From the NCBI RefSeq assembly GCF_008710155.1, contig NZ_VYPZ01000022.1, forward strand, positions 1-59,562: a stretch of DNA of 59,562 nt. Reading direction: 5' to 3'. This document shows positions 1 through 6,731 of the stretch, in pieces. This DNA comes from Sphingobium limneticum. GTDB lineage: Bacteria; Pseudomonadota; Alphaproteobacteria; Sphingomonadales; Sphingomonadaceae. A model generated the notes under the pieces. The model saw nothing but the letters and a program-made list of their open reading frames with translations, was not told the origin of the DNA and ran no database searches. The translations under genes were made by a program, and so were the position numbers. Each line of letters opens with the position of its first letter. The stretch's first letter is position 1.

Positions 1-117
1 TACAGCCAGGCCAAACTGAGTGCCGTTGCCCGGCAACTCAACGAACGACCCAGGAAAACGCTCGAGTACCAAACGCCTGCAGAGCGCTTCCAAGCTTGTG
101 TTGCCACCACCCGTTGA
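1..117 (+). CDS. IS30-family transposase, C-terminal fragment (cut by window edge)
   Basis: An open frame enters from the left edge and ends at TGA 115-117. Its last 38 residues contain LNERPRKTLEYQTPAERF, which matches the conserved C-terminal end of IS30-family DDE transposases (the LNxRPRKxLxxxTPxExF pattern known for the family). Only this tail is inside the window, so catalytic residues and the left end of the element cannot be judged. No right terminal inverted repeat was recognised after the stop. The assignment rests on this one motif. Confidence 0.75.
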   Translation, partial: YSQAKLSAVARQLNERPRKTLEYQTPAERFQACVATTR

Positions 118-133
118 ACCCACCACCCTTTTT

Positions 134-223
134 CGTCATTCCCGCGAAGGCGGGAACCCATCTCCTGATCTTGCGTCAAGTACAACGCTAAGGAGATGGA
201 TCCCCGCCTTCGCGGGGATGACG
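134..223. repeat. REP-like nested inverted repeat
   Basis: Two arms of about 33 bases (134-166 and 191-223) are near-perfect reverse complements and differ at only a couple of bases. Each arm carries its own small palindrome, CCCGC-GAAG-GCGGG. The core CATTCCCGCGAAGGCGGGAA is of the kind often scattered between genes in proteobacteria (REP/dRS3-like). It sits between the transposase tail and the Xre gene, where it could act as a transcript end or be a mobile non-autonomous repeat. Confidence 0.6.
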
Positions 224-290
224 GTGGGGAACTGGCACGGCCGCCATCCACCCAAAACAGTCATTGGCCAAGCAGGCCCTTTCCCCCAAA

Positions 291-503
291 TTACCCCGCA
301 TCCCCGATCCAGAACAGCGCTTCGACCGGCTTGCCGATCACCTGCGCAATCCTGATCGCCAGCAGGGCGGACGGCGAAAAGACCAGATTTTCGATCGTGT
401 TGATGGTCTTGCGCGACACACCCACGCGCTGCGCCAGTTCCGCCTGCGTCAGGCCAAGCCGGTCGCGCTCTTCCCGCAGTCCGTTCAGCAGCCGCTCGGT
501 CAT
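291..503 (-). CDS. Xre-family helix-turn-helix regulator
   Basis: A 70-residue protein that is almost entirely one Cro/C1-type helix-turn-helix (RLGLTQAELAQRVGVSRKTI, residues about 15-34), followed by a short hydrophobic tail. Single-domain regulators of this size usually bind DNA as dimers. Its start codon overlaps the stop of the upstream membrane-protein gene (ATGA, 500-503), so the two are probably translated together. The palindromes at 932-965 are a candidate binding site, which would make the operon autoregulated; that is inference. Confidence 0.85.
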   Translation of the reverse strand: MTERLLNGLREERDRLGLTQAELAQRVGVSRKTINTIENLVFSPSALLAIRIAQVIGKPVEALFWIGDAG

Positions 504-919
504 GAATGGATGGACACCCGTTCCGACACGCCAAAGCTGATCAGTGCGGAGCTGATGCCGACCGTCATGATGATCTGGATCGCGTCGCGCGGGCCATAAT
601 CCTTCAGGAAAGACAGCGCATAGCAGACCATCGCCGTCGCCAGCATGTTCCAGAATCCGATCATCAACGATCGCCGCCGGTTCACGTCGCTGCCTTCGTC
701 ATTCAGCATGCCGCGCAGGCGCGGATCGCGGAACAAGCCGCTGGCCCACAACAGGAACAGCGCCATCACAAGGCCTGTGATGCCCCAACTGACCGGCCCC
801 GCCCCGCCATCGTCCATCCTTTGCGACTGGGTCACGATCAATATCGTCCCCATCATGATGGCCGCGGTCGATCTTCGCCGGACCAGACGTTCCGCCCGAT
901 CCGCAACCATAGTCGTCAT
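500..919 (-). CDS. Small integral membrane protein, partner of Xre regulator
   Basis: Unrecognised protein of 139 residues with four likely membrane segments, for example GITGLVMALFLLWASGLF and IMTVGISSALISFGV. ATG 919 was chosen rather than the upstream GTG/ATG-like starts because GGAGGT lies 8 bases before it. It is followed directly by the Xre gene with a 4-base overlap. Similar two-gene units of a small multi-span membrane protein and a short Xre regulator are common in alphaproteobacteria, but the function is unknown. The arrangement suggests a membrane-linked sensor/regulator pair or a regulated membrane protein. Confidence 0.7.
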   Translation of the reverse strand: MTTMVADRAERLVRRRSTAAIMMGTILIVTQSQRMDDGGAGPVSWGITGLVMALFLLWASGLFRDPRLRGMLNDEGSDVNRRRSLMIGFWNMLATAMVCYALSFLKDYGPRDAIQIIMTVGISSALISFGVSERVSIHS

Positions 920-931
920 TTTCACCTCCAC

Positions 932-965
932 GTAACCCATAGGTTACATGTAACTTCAAGGTTAC
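932..965 (-). promoter_or_regulatory. Double palindrome, candidate operator
   Basis: Two inverted repeats lie head to tail upstream of the membrane-protein/Xre pair: GTAACC-CATA-GGTTAC (932-947) and GTAAC-TTCAAG-GTTAC (950-965). They begin about 13 bases before the ATG at 919, so a bound protein would block transcription or translation initiation. The co-encoded Xre protein is the natural candidate ligand (inference). Confidence 0.5.
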
Positions 966-1070
966 ACGACGTCAACACCGGTGCGCCTGTCCTACTTCCC
1001 GCTGTCCCGCTATGATCCCTGCGACGCTTTCCAGGCACCCTACGCCCGGCGCGGCGTCGCTCGCAACAAT

Positions 1071-1095
1071 ATGTCCAACATAGGACATTCTATGT
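1071..1095. promoter_or_regulatory. Interlocked inverted repeats, candidate operator
   Basis: ATGTCC-AACATA-GGACAT (1071-1088) is a perfect 6-bp inverted repeat. It overlaps a second perfect one, ACATAG-GACATT-CTATGT (1078-1095). The region between the Xre operon promoter and the aminotransferase start (966-1237) holds no gene, so the site could serve either direction. The binding protein is unknown. Confidence 0.35.
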
Positions 1096-1237
1096 CTTGA
1101 TCGGCGGGAATTGTGCGAAGTTAAGGCAGGCAAATCCTATTTTGGCGCGTCACCCCGGTCGCCCTTGACCCCGCCCGCGCGACCGGCAAAAGCGGCGGCC
1201 AGACACGCCCAAACCAGATCAAAGGATCGCCCATATC

Positions 1238-2092
1238 ATGTCCGTCGCCTATCTGAACGGTGCCTTCTTGGCCCTCGAAGATGTCCGCATCTCCCCCCTC
1301 GATCGCGGCTTCCTGTTCGCCGACGGCATTTATGAAGTCGCCGCCGTGATCGACGGCGGGCTGGTCGACAGCGCCAGCCATCTGGCCCGGCTGGAACGCT
1401 CGACCGCCGCCATCGGCATCCCCCTGCCCTTGTCGCTCGATGCGATCGAAGCCGCGCAGAAGGAACTGGTCGTCCGCAGTGGCCTGACCGAGGGCCTCGT
1501 CTATCTTCAGATCACGCGCGGCGTGGACGCCAGCCGCGACTTCATCGCAGCGCCGGGCCTGCAACCGACCCTGTTCATGTTCATGCAGGACAAGGTCGTG
1601 GTCGATCTGCCCGGCGTGAAGACCGGCATATCCGCGGCGACCATGCCCGACCTGCGCTGGGCACGGCGCGACATCAAGAGCGTCGGCCTGCTCGCCCAGG
1701 CCATGGCCAAGCAGACGGCCAAGGATGCCGGCGCACAGGAAGCCTGGATGATCGAGGATGGCTTCGTCACCGAAGGCGCTTCCTCCACCGCCTTCATCGT
1801 CACGGATGAGGGGATCGTCACCCGCCCCTACAGCCAGACGGTGCTGGCGGGTTGTACCGGCGCGGCGCTGACCGCGCTGGCGGAAGAAAGCGGCCTGGCC
1901 GTCATTCGCCGCCCCTTCACGCTCGAAGAGGCCCTGGCTGCGAAGGAGGCCTTCATCACCAGCGCCTCCACCCTCTGCCTGCCGGTGGTGCGGATCGACG
2001 GCCAGCCGATCGGCAACGGCACGCCCGGCCCGGTCGCCACCCGGCTGCGTAGCCTCTATGTCGATTTCGCCCGCGCGACGTCGGTTCGATAG
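1238..2092 (+). CDS. dat: D-amino-acid transaminase (class IV PLP aminotransferase)
   Basis: A 284-residue fold-type IV aminotransferase. YLNGAF at the N-terminus and SPLDRGFLFADGIYE (about 19-33) are the family's opening signature. The likely Schiff-base lysine is K147 in RRDIKSVGLL, and the EGASST motif binding the cofactor phosphate follows. The sequence resembles D-alanine/D-amino-acid transaminases, which interconvert D-Ala and D-Glu for peptidoglycan, more than the branched-chain IlvE enzymes, but substrate choice in this family is hard to read from sequence. It stands alone, with a possible hairpin terminator just after it. Confidence 0.85.
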   Translation: MSVAYLNGAFLALEDVRISPLDRGFLFADGIYEVAAVIDGGLVDSASHLARLERSTAAIGIPLPLSLDAIEAAQKELVVRSGLTEGLVYLQITRGVDASRDFIAAPGLQPTLFMFMQDKVVVDLPGVKTGISAATMPDLRWARRDIKSVGLLAQAMAKQTAKDAGAQEAWMIEDGFVTEGASSTAFIVTDEGIVTRPYSQTVLAGCTGAALTALAEESGLAVIRRPFTLEEALAAKEAFITSASTLCLPVVRIDGQPIGNGTPGPVATRLRSLYVDFARATSVR

Positions 2093-2122
2093 GCCGGAAA
2101 CGATAATTGACTCCATAATGGA

Positions 2123-2159
2123 GGAAGCTTCATCCCTTGTTGAGGGATAGGAAACTTCC
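2123..2159 (+). terminator. Possible hairpin terminator after dat
   Basis: GGAAGCTT and ATCCC on the left pair with GGGAT and AAACTTCC on the right (one mismatch) around a 7-base loop, 30 bases after the dat stop. There is no U-tract, so it may be a Rho-associated or merely structured element. Confidence 0.3.
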
Positions 2160-2161
2160 TT

Positions 2162-2233
2162 CATTCTGGCGTCGCTCTGGCGGGAAGCTGGACGGACAGC
2201 CCACGCGGATCGGGCCTGTAACCCGCCAGAATG
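2162..2233. repeat. Inverted repeat in the leader of the winged-helix gene
   Basis: CATTCTGGCG (2162-2171) and CGCCAGAATG (2224-2233) are a perfect 10-bp inverted pair. CTGGCGGG (2177-2184) can alternatively pair with CCCGCCAG at 2222-2229. The 240-base gap from 2093 to 2333 otherwise shows no gene. The alternative pairings could form a structured leader or be a repeat remnant. Confidence 0.35.
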
Positions 2234-2306
2234 CCGCCTTTTCGGCCAATATCTCCGTTATGGCTGATTTCGTGGCTGAAACGATCCGTTCTTGCTTTAT
2301 TCTACG

Positions 2307-2321
2307 GAACGAACATAGAAC
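2307..2321 (+). promoter_or_regulatory. LexA (SOS) box, GAAC-N7-GAAC
   Basis: GAAC (2307-2310), seven bases, GAAC (2318-2321) fits the known alphaproteobacterial LexA operator exactly. A weaker half-match, GTTC-N7-ATTC, lies just upstream at 2288-2302. It ends 12 bases before the ATG at 2334, a position suited to blocking RNA polymerase. LexA binding is inferred from the pattern alone. Confidence 0.55.
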
Positions 2322-2333
2322 GGGAGTCGGACC

Positions 2334-3380
2334 ATGATGGAAGATTTTTCCTACGCCCAACCCCAAAGGGGACAGCTCCAACCGGGTGCCATACCCCCCC
2401 TTGCCGCGCGCGACGATCGTGCCAGCCTGCTGGTGGTGGCGGACCGGATGGAGGCCGCCGATCTGGAACCTGTGGCCGGTGCAGCGGGCTTCCGCCTACT
2501 CGGCGTCACGCCATTGGCCGACGCCCCGATCCGGCTCGATCTTCAGGCGCAATGCGACACGATCCTGTTCTTCTGCCCTACGATGACGCCGCTGCTGGAA
2601 CGGCTGTTGGTTCAGGTCGAAACCCAGGCGATCCAGAATGGCATGGCCGTGATCATGGTCGCAGGATGGGAGACGGTGGAACTGGCCTTCGCCTGCCAAC
2701 GCAGTCCGCATAGCCAATTGCTGTGCGATCCCGACCGCACCGAACTGGCCGCCGCTCTGGTCGCGGCCGGCGAACATCGCCCCGCCGCCGGTCAGGTGCA
2801 TGAGGCTGATCGCGAAGGCGCCCGGCTCCAGCGACTGAGCGAGGAGGTCGGCCGCCTGGCCCGCACGCTCGACGCGCTGACGGAACGGACGGGCATGGCC
2901 ATGCCCAGCTTCGACCTTGGTCCGCGCATTTCCGACCGGCCGAGCGACTATATCGGCATGCCCGCCCTGGCCACAATCGGCACCGCGATCGGCGCGCCCA
3001 CCAGCGCCGCGACAGCGATGGGGGACAAGGCAGCACCGGCCATCACCGCCACGCAGGTGCGCGACCTGCTGCGCGCCCGGCGTATACGTTCCGACTTCCT
3101 GCCCGGCGACCTGTTCGCCGATCCCGCCTGGGACATGATGCTGGACCTGCTGGCCGCGCGGCTGGAACATGAGCGGGTGTCGGTATCGAGCCTCTGCATC
3201 GCGGCGGCCGTTCCACCGACCACGGCGTTGCGCTGGATTCGCACCCTGACCGACAAGGGGCTGGTGGAGCGTCAGGCCGATCCGCATGACGGTCGCCGCG
3301 TCTTCATCGCTCTGGCGCAGGAGGCTACGGATGCGCTGACCCACTGGTTCGGCGCCAGCCGCCGCCTGCTCGCCACCTGA
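2334..3380 (+). CDS. Winged-helix (MarR-like) transcriptional regulator with long N-terminal domain
   Basis: 348 residues. The last ~110 residues look like a MarR-type winged helix: DPAWDMMLDLLAARL, then VSVSSLCIAAAVPPTTALRW (recognition helix) and DKGLVERQADPHDGRRVFI (wing). Residues about 30-150 form a hydrophobic alpha/beta region resembling a degenerate response-regulator/Rossmann-like fold, followed by a short coiled-coil-like stretch (RLQRLSEEVGRLARTLDAL). The winged helix is clearly related to the regulator at 40974-41453. GGGAG upstream supports the first of two adjacent ATGs. The SOS box before it suggests induction by DNA damage. Target genes are unknown. Confidence 0.7.
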   Translation: MMEDFSYAQPQRGQLQPGAIPPLAARDDRASLLVVADRMEAADLEPVAGAAGFRLLGVTPLADAPIRLDLQAQCDTILFFCPTMTPLLERLLVQVETQAIQNGMAVIMVAGWETVELAFACQRSPHSQLLCDPDRTELAAALVAAGEHRPAAGQVHEADREGARLQRLSEEVGRLARTLDALTERTGMAMPSFDLGPRISDRPSDYIGMPALATIGTAIGAPTSAATAMGDKAAPAITATQVRDLLRARRIRSDFLPGDLFADPAWDMMLDLLAARLEHERVSVSSLCIAAAVPPTTALRWIRTLTDKGLVERQADPHDGRRVFIALAQEATDALTHWFGASRRLLAT

Positions 3381-3394
3381 TTGCATCCTCACGC

Positions 3395-3424
3395 TTGACG
3401 GCCCGACTTTTTCGCTTAGATAGG
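3395..3424 (+). promoter_or_regulatory. Probable sigma-70 promoter for tRNA-Val
   Basis: TTGACG (3395-3400) is followed after about 16-18 bases by TAGATA/GATAGG (3417-3424). This places transcription start about 10 bases before the tRNA 5' end. A run of GC at 3425-3439 would be a short discriminator/leader. Confidence 0.4.
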
Positions 3425-3439
3425 CGCTCTCCCGAGAGG

Positions 3440-3515
3440 GGGCGATTAGCTCAGTTGGTAGAGCGTCTCGTTTACACCGAGAATGTCGGCGGTTCGAGCC
3501 CGTCATCGCCCACCA
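3440..3515 (+). tRNA. tRNA-Val (anticodon UAC)
   Basis: Complete 76-nt cloverleaf. The acceptor stem GGGCGAT pairs with ATCGCCC, the D-loop contains AGCTCAGTTGGTAGAGC, and the anticodon stem TCTCG/CGAGA encloses TTTACAC (anticodon TAC). GGTTCGAGCCC forms the T-arm, and CCA is encoded at 3513-3515. The anticodon reads GUA/GUG valine codons. Confidence 0.95.
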
Positions 3516-3562
3516 GTTTCGCCGATAAAGAAGCCATCCGGGGGATGGCTTCCGGCGAAACT
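3515..3562 (+). terminator. Strong hairpin immediately after tRNA-Val
   Basis: AGTTTCGCCG (3515-3524) pairs perfectly with CGGCGAAACT (3553-3562), and GAAGCCATCC (3530-3539) with GGATGGCTTC (3543-3552). This gives 20 base pairs with one ATAAA bulge and a 3-base loop. There is no U-run. Position suggests transcript end or 3' processing of the tRNA precursor. Confidence 0.5.
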
Positions 3563-3662
3563 CACGCAGCGAAGCGAAGCGCATCTTCGGCGGACCTTCG
3601 ACATCCAATCCGCATCCGTAACGTTCATCGCGCAGCAAGCCTGCGTATAGCAATGTTACTGC

Positions 3663-3830
3663 ATGCCATTTGCAGCCTTCTTCAACGGGACGATCCTGCC
3701 CCTCATGCTGATGCTGTCGCCGCTTGCGGTGATGGCGGCGGCACCTTTCACGGGTTGGCACACCATCGTCAAGATGACCAAAATGCAGGGCCACAAGCCT
3801 TGCACCAGCCATCAACCGCCATTGATGTAA
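3663..3830 (+). CDS. Possible small protein, unrecognised
   Basis: The stretch 3563-3875 has no recognisable gene. It does contain an ATG frame of 55 residues with a hydrophobic N-terminal half (PLMLMLSPLAVMAAAPF) and a polar tail with one Cys and several His and Lys. No convincing Shine-Dalgarno sequence precedes it. It could be a small membrane or exported protein, a decayed gene fragment, or chance. Confidence 0.25.
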   Translation: MPFAAFFNGTILPLMLMLSPLAVMAAAPFTGWHTIVKMTKMQGHKPCTSHQPPLM

Positions 3831-3875
3831 TGCCGCATATTGCAGCACACCGGCACCGCTGCTAACCGCTTCGTC

Positions 3876-4103
3876 ATGATCCAGCCGCCCGAAACCATCC
3901 GAGTCTCCAAGTCCCGCGTGTCCTGCGACGGTAGCGGAGACATTCCCGCCGCCCTCGGCCATCCGCGCGTCTTTCTGGAAATCGACGAGCATGGCTATGT
4001 CGATTGCGGCTATTGCGACCGTCGCTTCGTGTTGATCGGCGGCGTGGCCGATCATGGCGACGTCGTGACCAAGCCCGACATCGCATCGGGCGCCAGCCTT
4101 TAA
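3876..4103 (+). CDS. zf-CHCC zinc-finger domain protein
   Basis: A 75-residue protein with the zf-CHCC pattern: SCDGSGDIPAALGHPRVFLE then GYVDCGYCDRRFVL, giving one Cys, one His and a CxxC pair. The family is related to the NDUFS6/complex I zinc-binding subunit and is widespread in alphaproteobacteria next to tldD. ATG 3876 is taken because the upstream TTG at 3840 adds only a non-conserved tail. It lies 45 bases before tldD in the same direction and may be co-transcribed with it. Exact function is not established. Confidence 0.85.
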   Translation: MIQPPETIRVSKSRVSCDGSGDIPAALGHPRVFLEIDEHGYVDCGYCDRRFVLIGGVADHGDVVTKPDIASGASL

Positions 4104-4148
4104 GCTTTTCTATTGGGCTTCCGCCGTGCCGCCCCTATATCGGGCGGC

Positions 4149-5591
4149 ATGACCGACCTCGCTCCCCTCTTCACTGACGCCCGTGGCCTTCTCTATCGTC
4201 CGGGCCTGCTCGATCCCGATGGCGCGCGCCATCTGACCGCACAGGCGCTGGGCGCCTGCGACGATGGCGAACTCTATCTGCAATATCGGGCGAGCGAGAG
4301 CTTCGGATTTGACGATGGGCGCCTGAAGACCGCCGATTATTCGACCGATGCCGGCTTTGGGCTGCGTGGCGTGTCCGGTGAAATGACCGGTTTCGCCCAT
4401 GCCAACGACATCAGCGAAGCGGCGATCGCGAAGGCAGCGCAAACGCTGAGCCTGCTCGATCCGGCCAAGGGCCAGCCTGCCCCACCGCCGCCGCACACCA
4501 ACCGCCATCTCTATACCGACGCCAATCCGCTGGAGATCGTCCCCTTCGCCGAGAAGGTGAAGCTGTGCGCCGAGATCGACGCGGCGGCCCGCGCCCGCGA
4601 CCCGCGCGTCGCGCAGGTGTCGGTCAGCCTGGCTGGCAGCTGGTCGGTGGTGGAAATCGTTCGCGCCGACGGTTTTACCGCGACCGACATCCGCCCGCTC
4701 GTGCGCCTGAACGTCTCCGTCATTCTGGAGGAAAATGGCCGCCGCGAAACCGGCGTGTTCGGCATCGGCGGCCGCTATCTTTATGACGAGGTGATGGCCC
4801 CCGCGATCTGGAACCGCGCCATCGACGAGGCGCTGGCCCAGGCGCAGGTCAATCTGCGCTCGATCGCCGCCCCCGCCGGCGAAATGACCGTGCTGCTCGG
4901 CCCCGGCTGGCCCGGCGTGCTGGTGCATGAAGCCATCGGCCATGGCCTGGAAGGTGATTTCAACCGCAAGGGCACCAGCGCCTTTTCGGGCCGCATCGGC
5001 CAGCGCGTCGCCGCGCCCGGCGTCACCGTCGTGGACGATGGCAGCATCATGAGCCGGCGCGGCTCGCTCTCCATCGATGACGAAGGCACGCCGACGCAGG
5101 AAAATATCCTGATCGAGGATGGCATCCTCAAAGGCTATATGCAGGACCGACTGAACGCCCGGCTGATGGGCGTCGCCCCCACCGGCAACGGCCGCCGCGA
5201 AAGCTACGCCCACGCCCCCATGCCGCGCATGACCAATACCTTCATCAAGGGCGGCCAGGACGATCCGGAGGAACTGCTGAGCCGCATGAAATCCGGCATC
5301 TTCGCCAAGAGCTTTGGCGGCGGGCAGGTCGACATCGTGTCGGGCAAGTTCGTCTTCTCCTGCACCGAGGCCTATAAGGTCGAGAATGGCAAGATCGGCG
5401 ATCCGATCAAGGGCGCGACCCTGATCGGCGATGGTCCGACCGCGCTGACCAAGGTGATCGGCATCGGCAACGACTGGGCGCTGGACGAAGGCATCGGCAT
5501 GTGTGGCAAGGGCGGACAGAGCGTACCGGCGGGCGTGGGCCAGCCGACATTGCTGCTGGAAGGCCTGACGATCGGCGGCACGGCGACCTGA
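4149..5591 (+). CDS. tldD: TldD metalloprotease
   Basis: 480 residues, full family length. The zinc-binding motif HEAIGHGLEGD (near residue 260) is the HExxxH signature of TldD. GNGRRESYAHAPMPRMTNT and the Gly-rich C-terminus (GMCGKGGQSVPAGVGQPT) are also typical. TldD works with TldE/PmbA to degrade or mature small peptides such as microcins and CcdA; no tldE is visible here, which is common because it is often elsewhere. ATG 4149 matches the conserved N-terminus; 12 more residues upstream are open but not conserved. Confidence 0.95.
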   Translation: MTDLAPLFTDARGLLYRPGLLDPDGARHLTAQALGACDDGELYLQYRASESFGFDDGRLKTADYSTDAGFGLRGVSGEMTGFAHANDISEAAIAKAAQTLSLLDPAKGQPAPPPPHTNRHLYTDANPLEIVPFAEKVKLCAEIDAAARARDPRVAQVSVSLAGSWSVVEIVRADGFTATDIRPLVRLNVSVILEENGRRETGVFGIGGRYLYDEVMAPAIWNRAIDEALAQAQVNLRSIAAPAGEMTVLLGPGWPGVLVHEAIGHGLEGDFNRKGTSAFSGRIGQRVAAPGVTVVDDGSIMSRRGSLSIDDEGTPTQENILIEDGILKGYMQDRLNARLMGVAPTGNGRRESYAHAPMPRMTNTFIKGGQDDPEELLSRMKSGIFAKSFGGGQVDIVSGKFVFSCTEAYKVENGKIGDPIKGATLIGDGPTALTKVIGIGNDWALDEGIGMCGKGGQSVPAGVGQPTLLLEGLTIGGTAT

Positions 5592-5645
5592 GCCTGCGAC
5601 GGCATGAATGGCGGAACGGCATCGGGCATCCGTTGTTGATGGGGT

Positions 5646-6221
5646 ATGAACATGCTGACCGATAGCCATGATGCGGTGACGGACGACTGGGCCGCCGCCC
5701 TGCTCGATTTCTGGTTCAACCAGGTGGGCGAGCAGGGATGGTTCGGCCATGATCCCGACCTCGATCGGCTTTGCACGACGCGCTTTCGGGCTTTGTGGCA
5801 GGAAAAGCAGGCACTGCCCGCCGAAAGCTTTCTCGATCGTGCGGACGATGCGCTGGCGGCGATCCTGCTGTTCGACCAGCTGCCCCGCAATATGTTTCGC
5901 GACACGGCGCAAGCGTTCGCCACCGATCCCCTTGCGCGCGATGTGGCCCGTGGCGCGATCGCGCTGGGCTATGACATCCAGATCGGCGGCGCCGGGCGCT
6001 TGTTCTTCTACATGCCGTTCCAGCATAGCGAAGCGATCGAGGATCAGGATTTGTCCTTGACGCTGTTCGAAGGCGCCGGCGACGAGCGGTCGCTGGATTT
6101 CGCGCGCAAACATCATGAAACCATCGCGCGTTTCGGACATTTTCCCCATCGCAACACGGTAATGGGCCGCCCCACCACGCCGGAAGAAGCGGCAGCGGTG
6201 GAAGAAGGCGCGCGCTGGTAG
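5646..6221 (+). CDS. DUF924 family protein
   Basis: 191 residues matching the DUF924 pattern: LLDFWFNQVGEQGWFGHDPDLDRLCTTRF at the N-terminus, ILLFDQLPRNMFRDTAQAFATD in the middle, and FFYMPFQHSE further on. The family is alpha-helical (TPR-like fold known from structures) and has no established activity. It follows tldD by 54 bases on the same strand. Confidence 0.9.
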   Translation: MNMLTDSHDAVTDDWAAALLDFWFNQVGEQGWFGHDPDLDRLCTTRFRALWQEKQALPAESFLDRADDALAAILLFDQLPRNMFRDTAQAFATDPLARDVARGAIALGYDIQIGGAGRLFFYMPFQHSEAIEDQDLSLTLFEGAGDERSLDFARKHHETIARFGHFPHRNTVMGRPTTPEEAAAVEEGARW

Positions 6222-6328
6222 GCAAAAGCTGCCCATTTTTTAGGCAGCAAAGTCGCGCTGCACAATTTTTTGGCGCTCTCTCTGGCCGTCCTGCCTCCTA
6301 ACCCCGCATTAACGCGCCTTTAGCGTTT

Positions 6329-6344
6329 TGGCACGCCTCTTGCT
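6329..6344 (+). promoter_or_regulatory. Sigma-54 (RpoN) promoter of glnK-amtB
   Basis: TGGCAC (6329-6334), five bases, TTGCT (6340-6344) is a textbook -24/-12 element with GG and GC spaced by exactly ten bases. It ends 35 bases before the glnK ATG. It implies nitrogen control through NtrC/RpoN, as in other glnK-amtB operons. Confidence 0.85.
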
Positions 6345-6379
6345 GAGTATGTCCCCGCACACCAGTAACAGGGGGCGAC

Positions 6380-6718
6380 ATGAAACTTGTCATGGCTATC
6401 ATCAAGCCGTTCAAGCTTGACGATGTCCGCGAGGCACTCTCCTCGCTCGGCATCGCAGGAATGACGGTGAGCGAAGTGAAGGGCTTCGGCCGCCAGAAGG
6501 GGCAGACCGAAATCTACCGCGGCGCCGAATATTCGACGAATATGGTCCCGAAGATCAAGATCGAGGTGGTCTGCGACGACGACCTCGCGCCCCGCGTCGT
6601 GGAAGCGACCCAGGCGGCCGCCAATTCGGGCGCTATCGGCGATGGCAAGATCTTCGTCCTCGATGTCGGTCAGGCCGTGCGCATCCGCACCGGCGAGACC
6701 GGCGAAACCGCGCTGTAA
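6380..6718 (+). CDS. glnK: PII nitrogen regulatory protein GlnK
   Basis: 112 residues, the standard PII length. It carries the T-loop with the uridylylation site Tyr51 (YRGAEYSTN), the B-loop around 82-90 (GAIGDGKIFV) and the C-loop RIRTGETG. PII trimers sense 2-oxoglutarate, ATP/ADP and glutamine status and block the ammonium channel encoded directly downstream. A sigma-54 promoter precedes it and GGGGGC provides a ribosome site. The amtB linkage favours GlnK over GlnB. Confidence 0.95.
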   Translation: MKLVMAIIKPFKLDDVREALSSLGIAGMTVSEVKGFGRQKGQTEIYRGAEYSTNMVPKIKIEVVCDDDLAPRVVEATQAAANSGAIGDGKIFVLDVGQAVRIRTGETGETAL

Positions 6719-6731
6719 GAAGGGGGGAATG

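Noticed and set aside
2496..4055. 519-codon minus-strand frame
   Set aside because: It crosses the tRNA gene and three plus-strand genes, so it is not a plausible protein.
4110..6236. 708-codon minus-strand frame opposite tldD and the DUF924 gene
   Set aside because: It spans two well-identified genes in antisense and has no family features.
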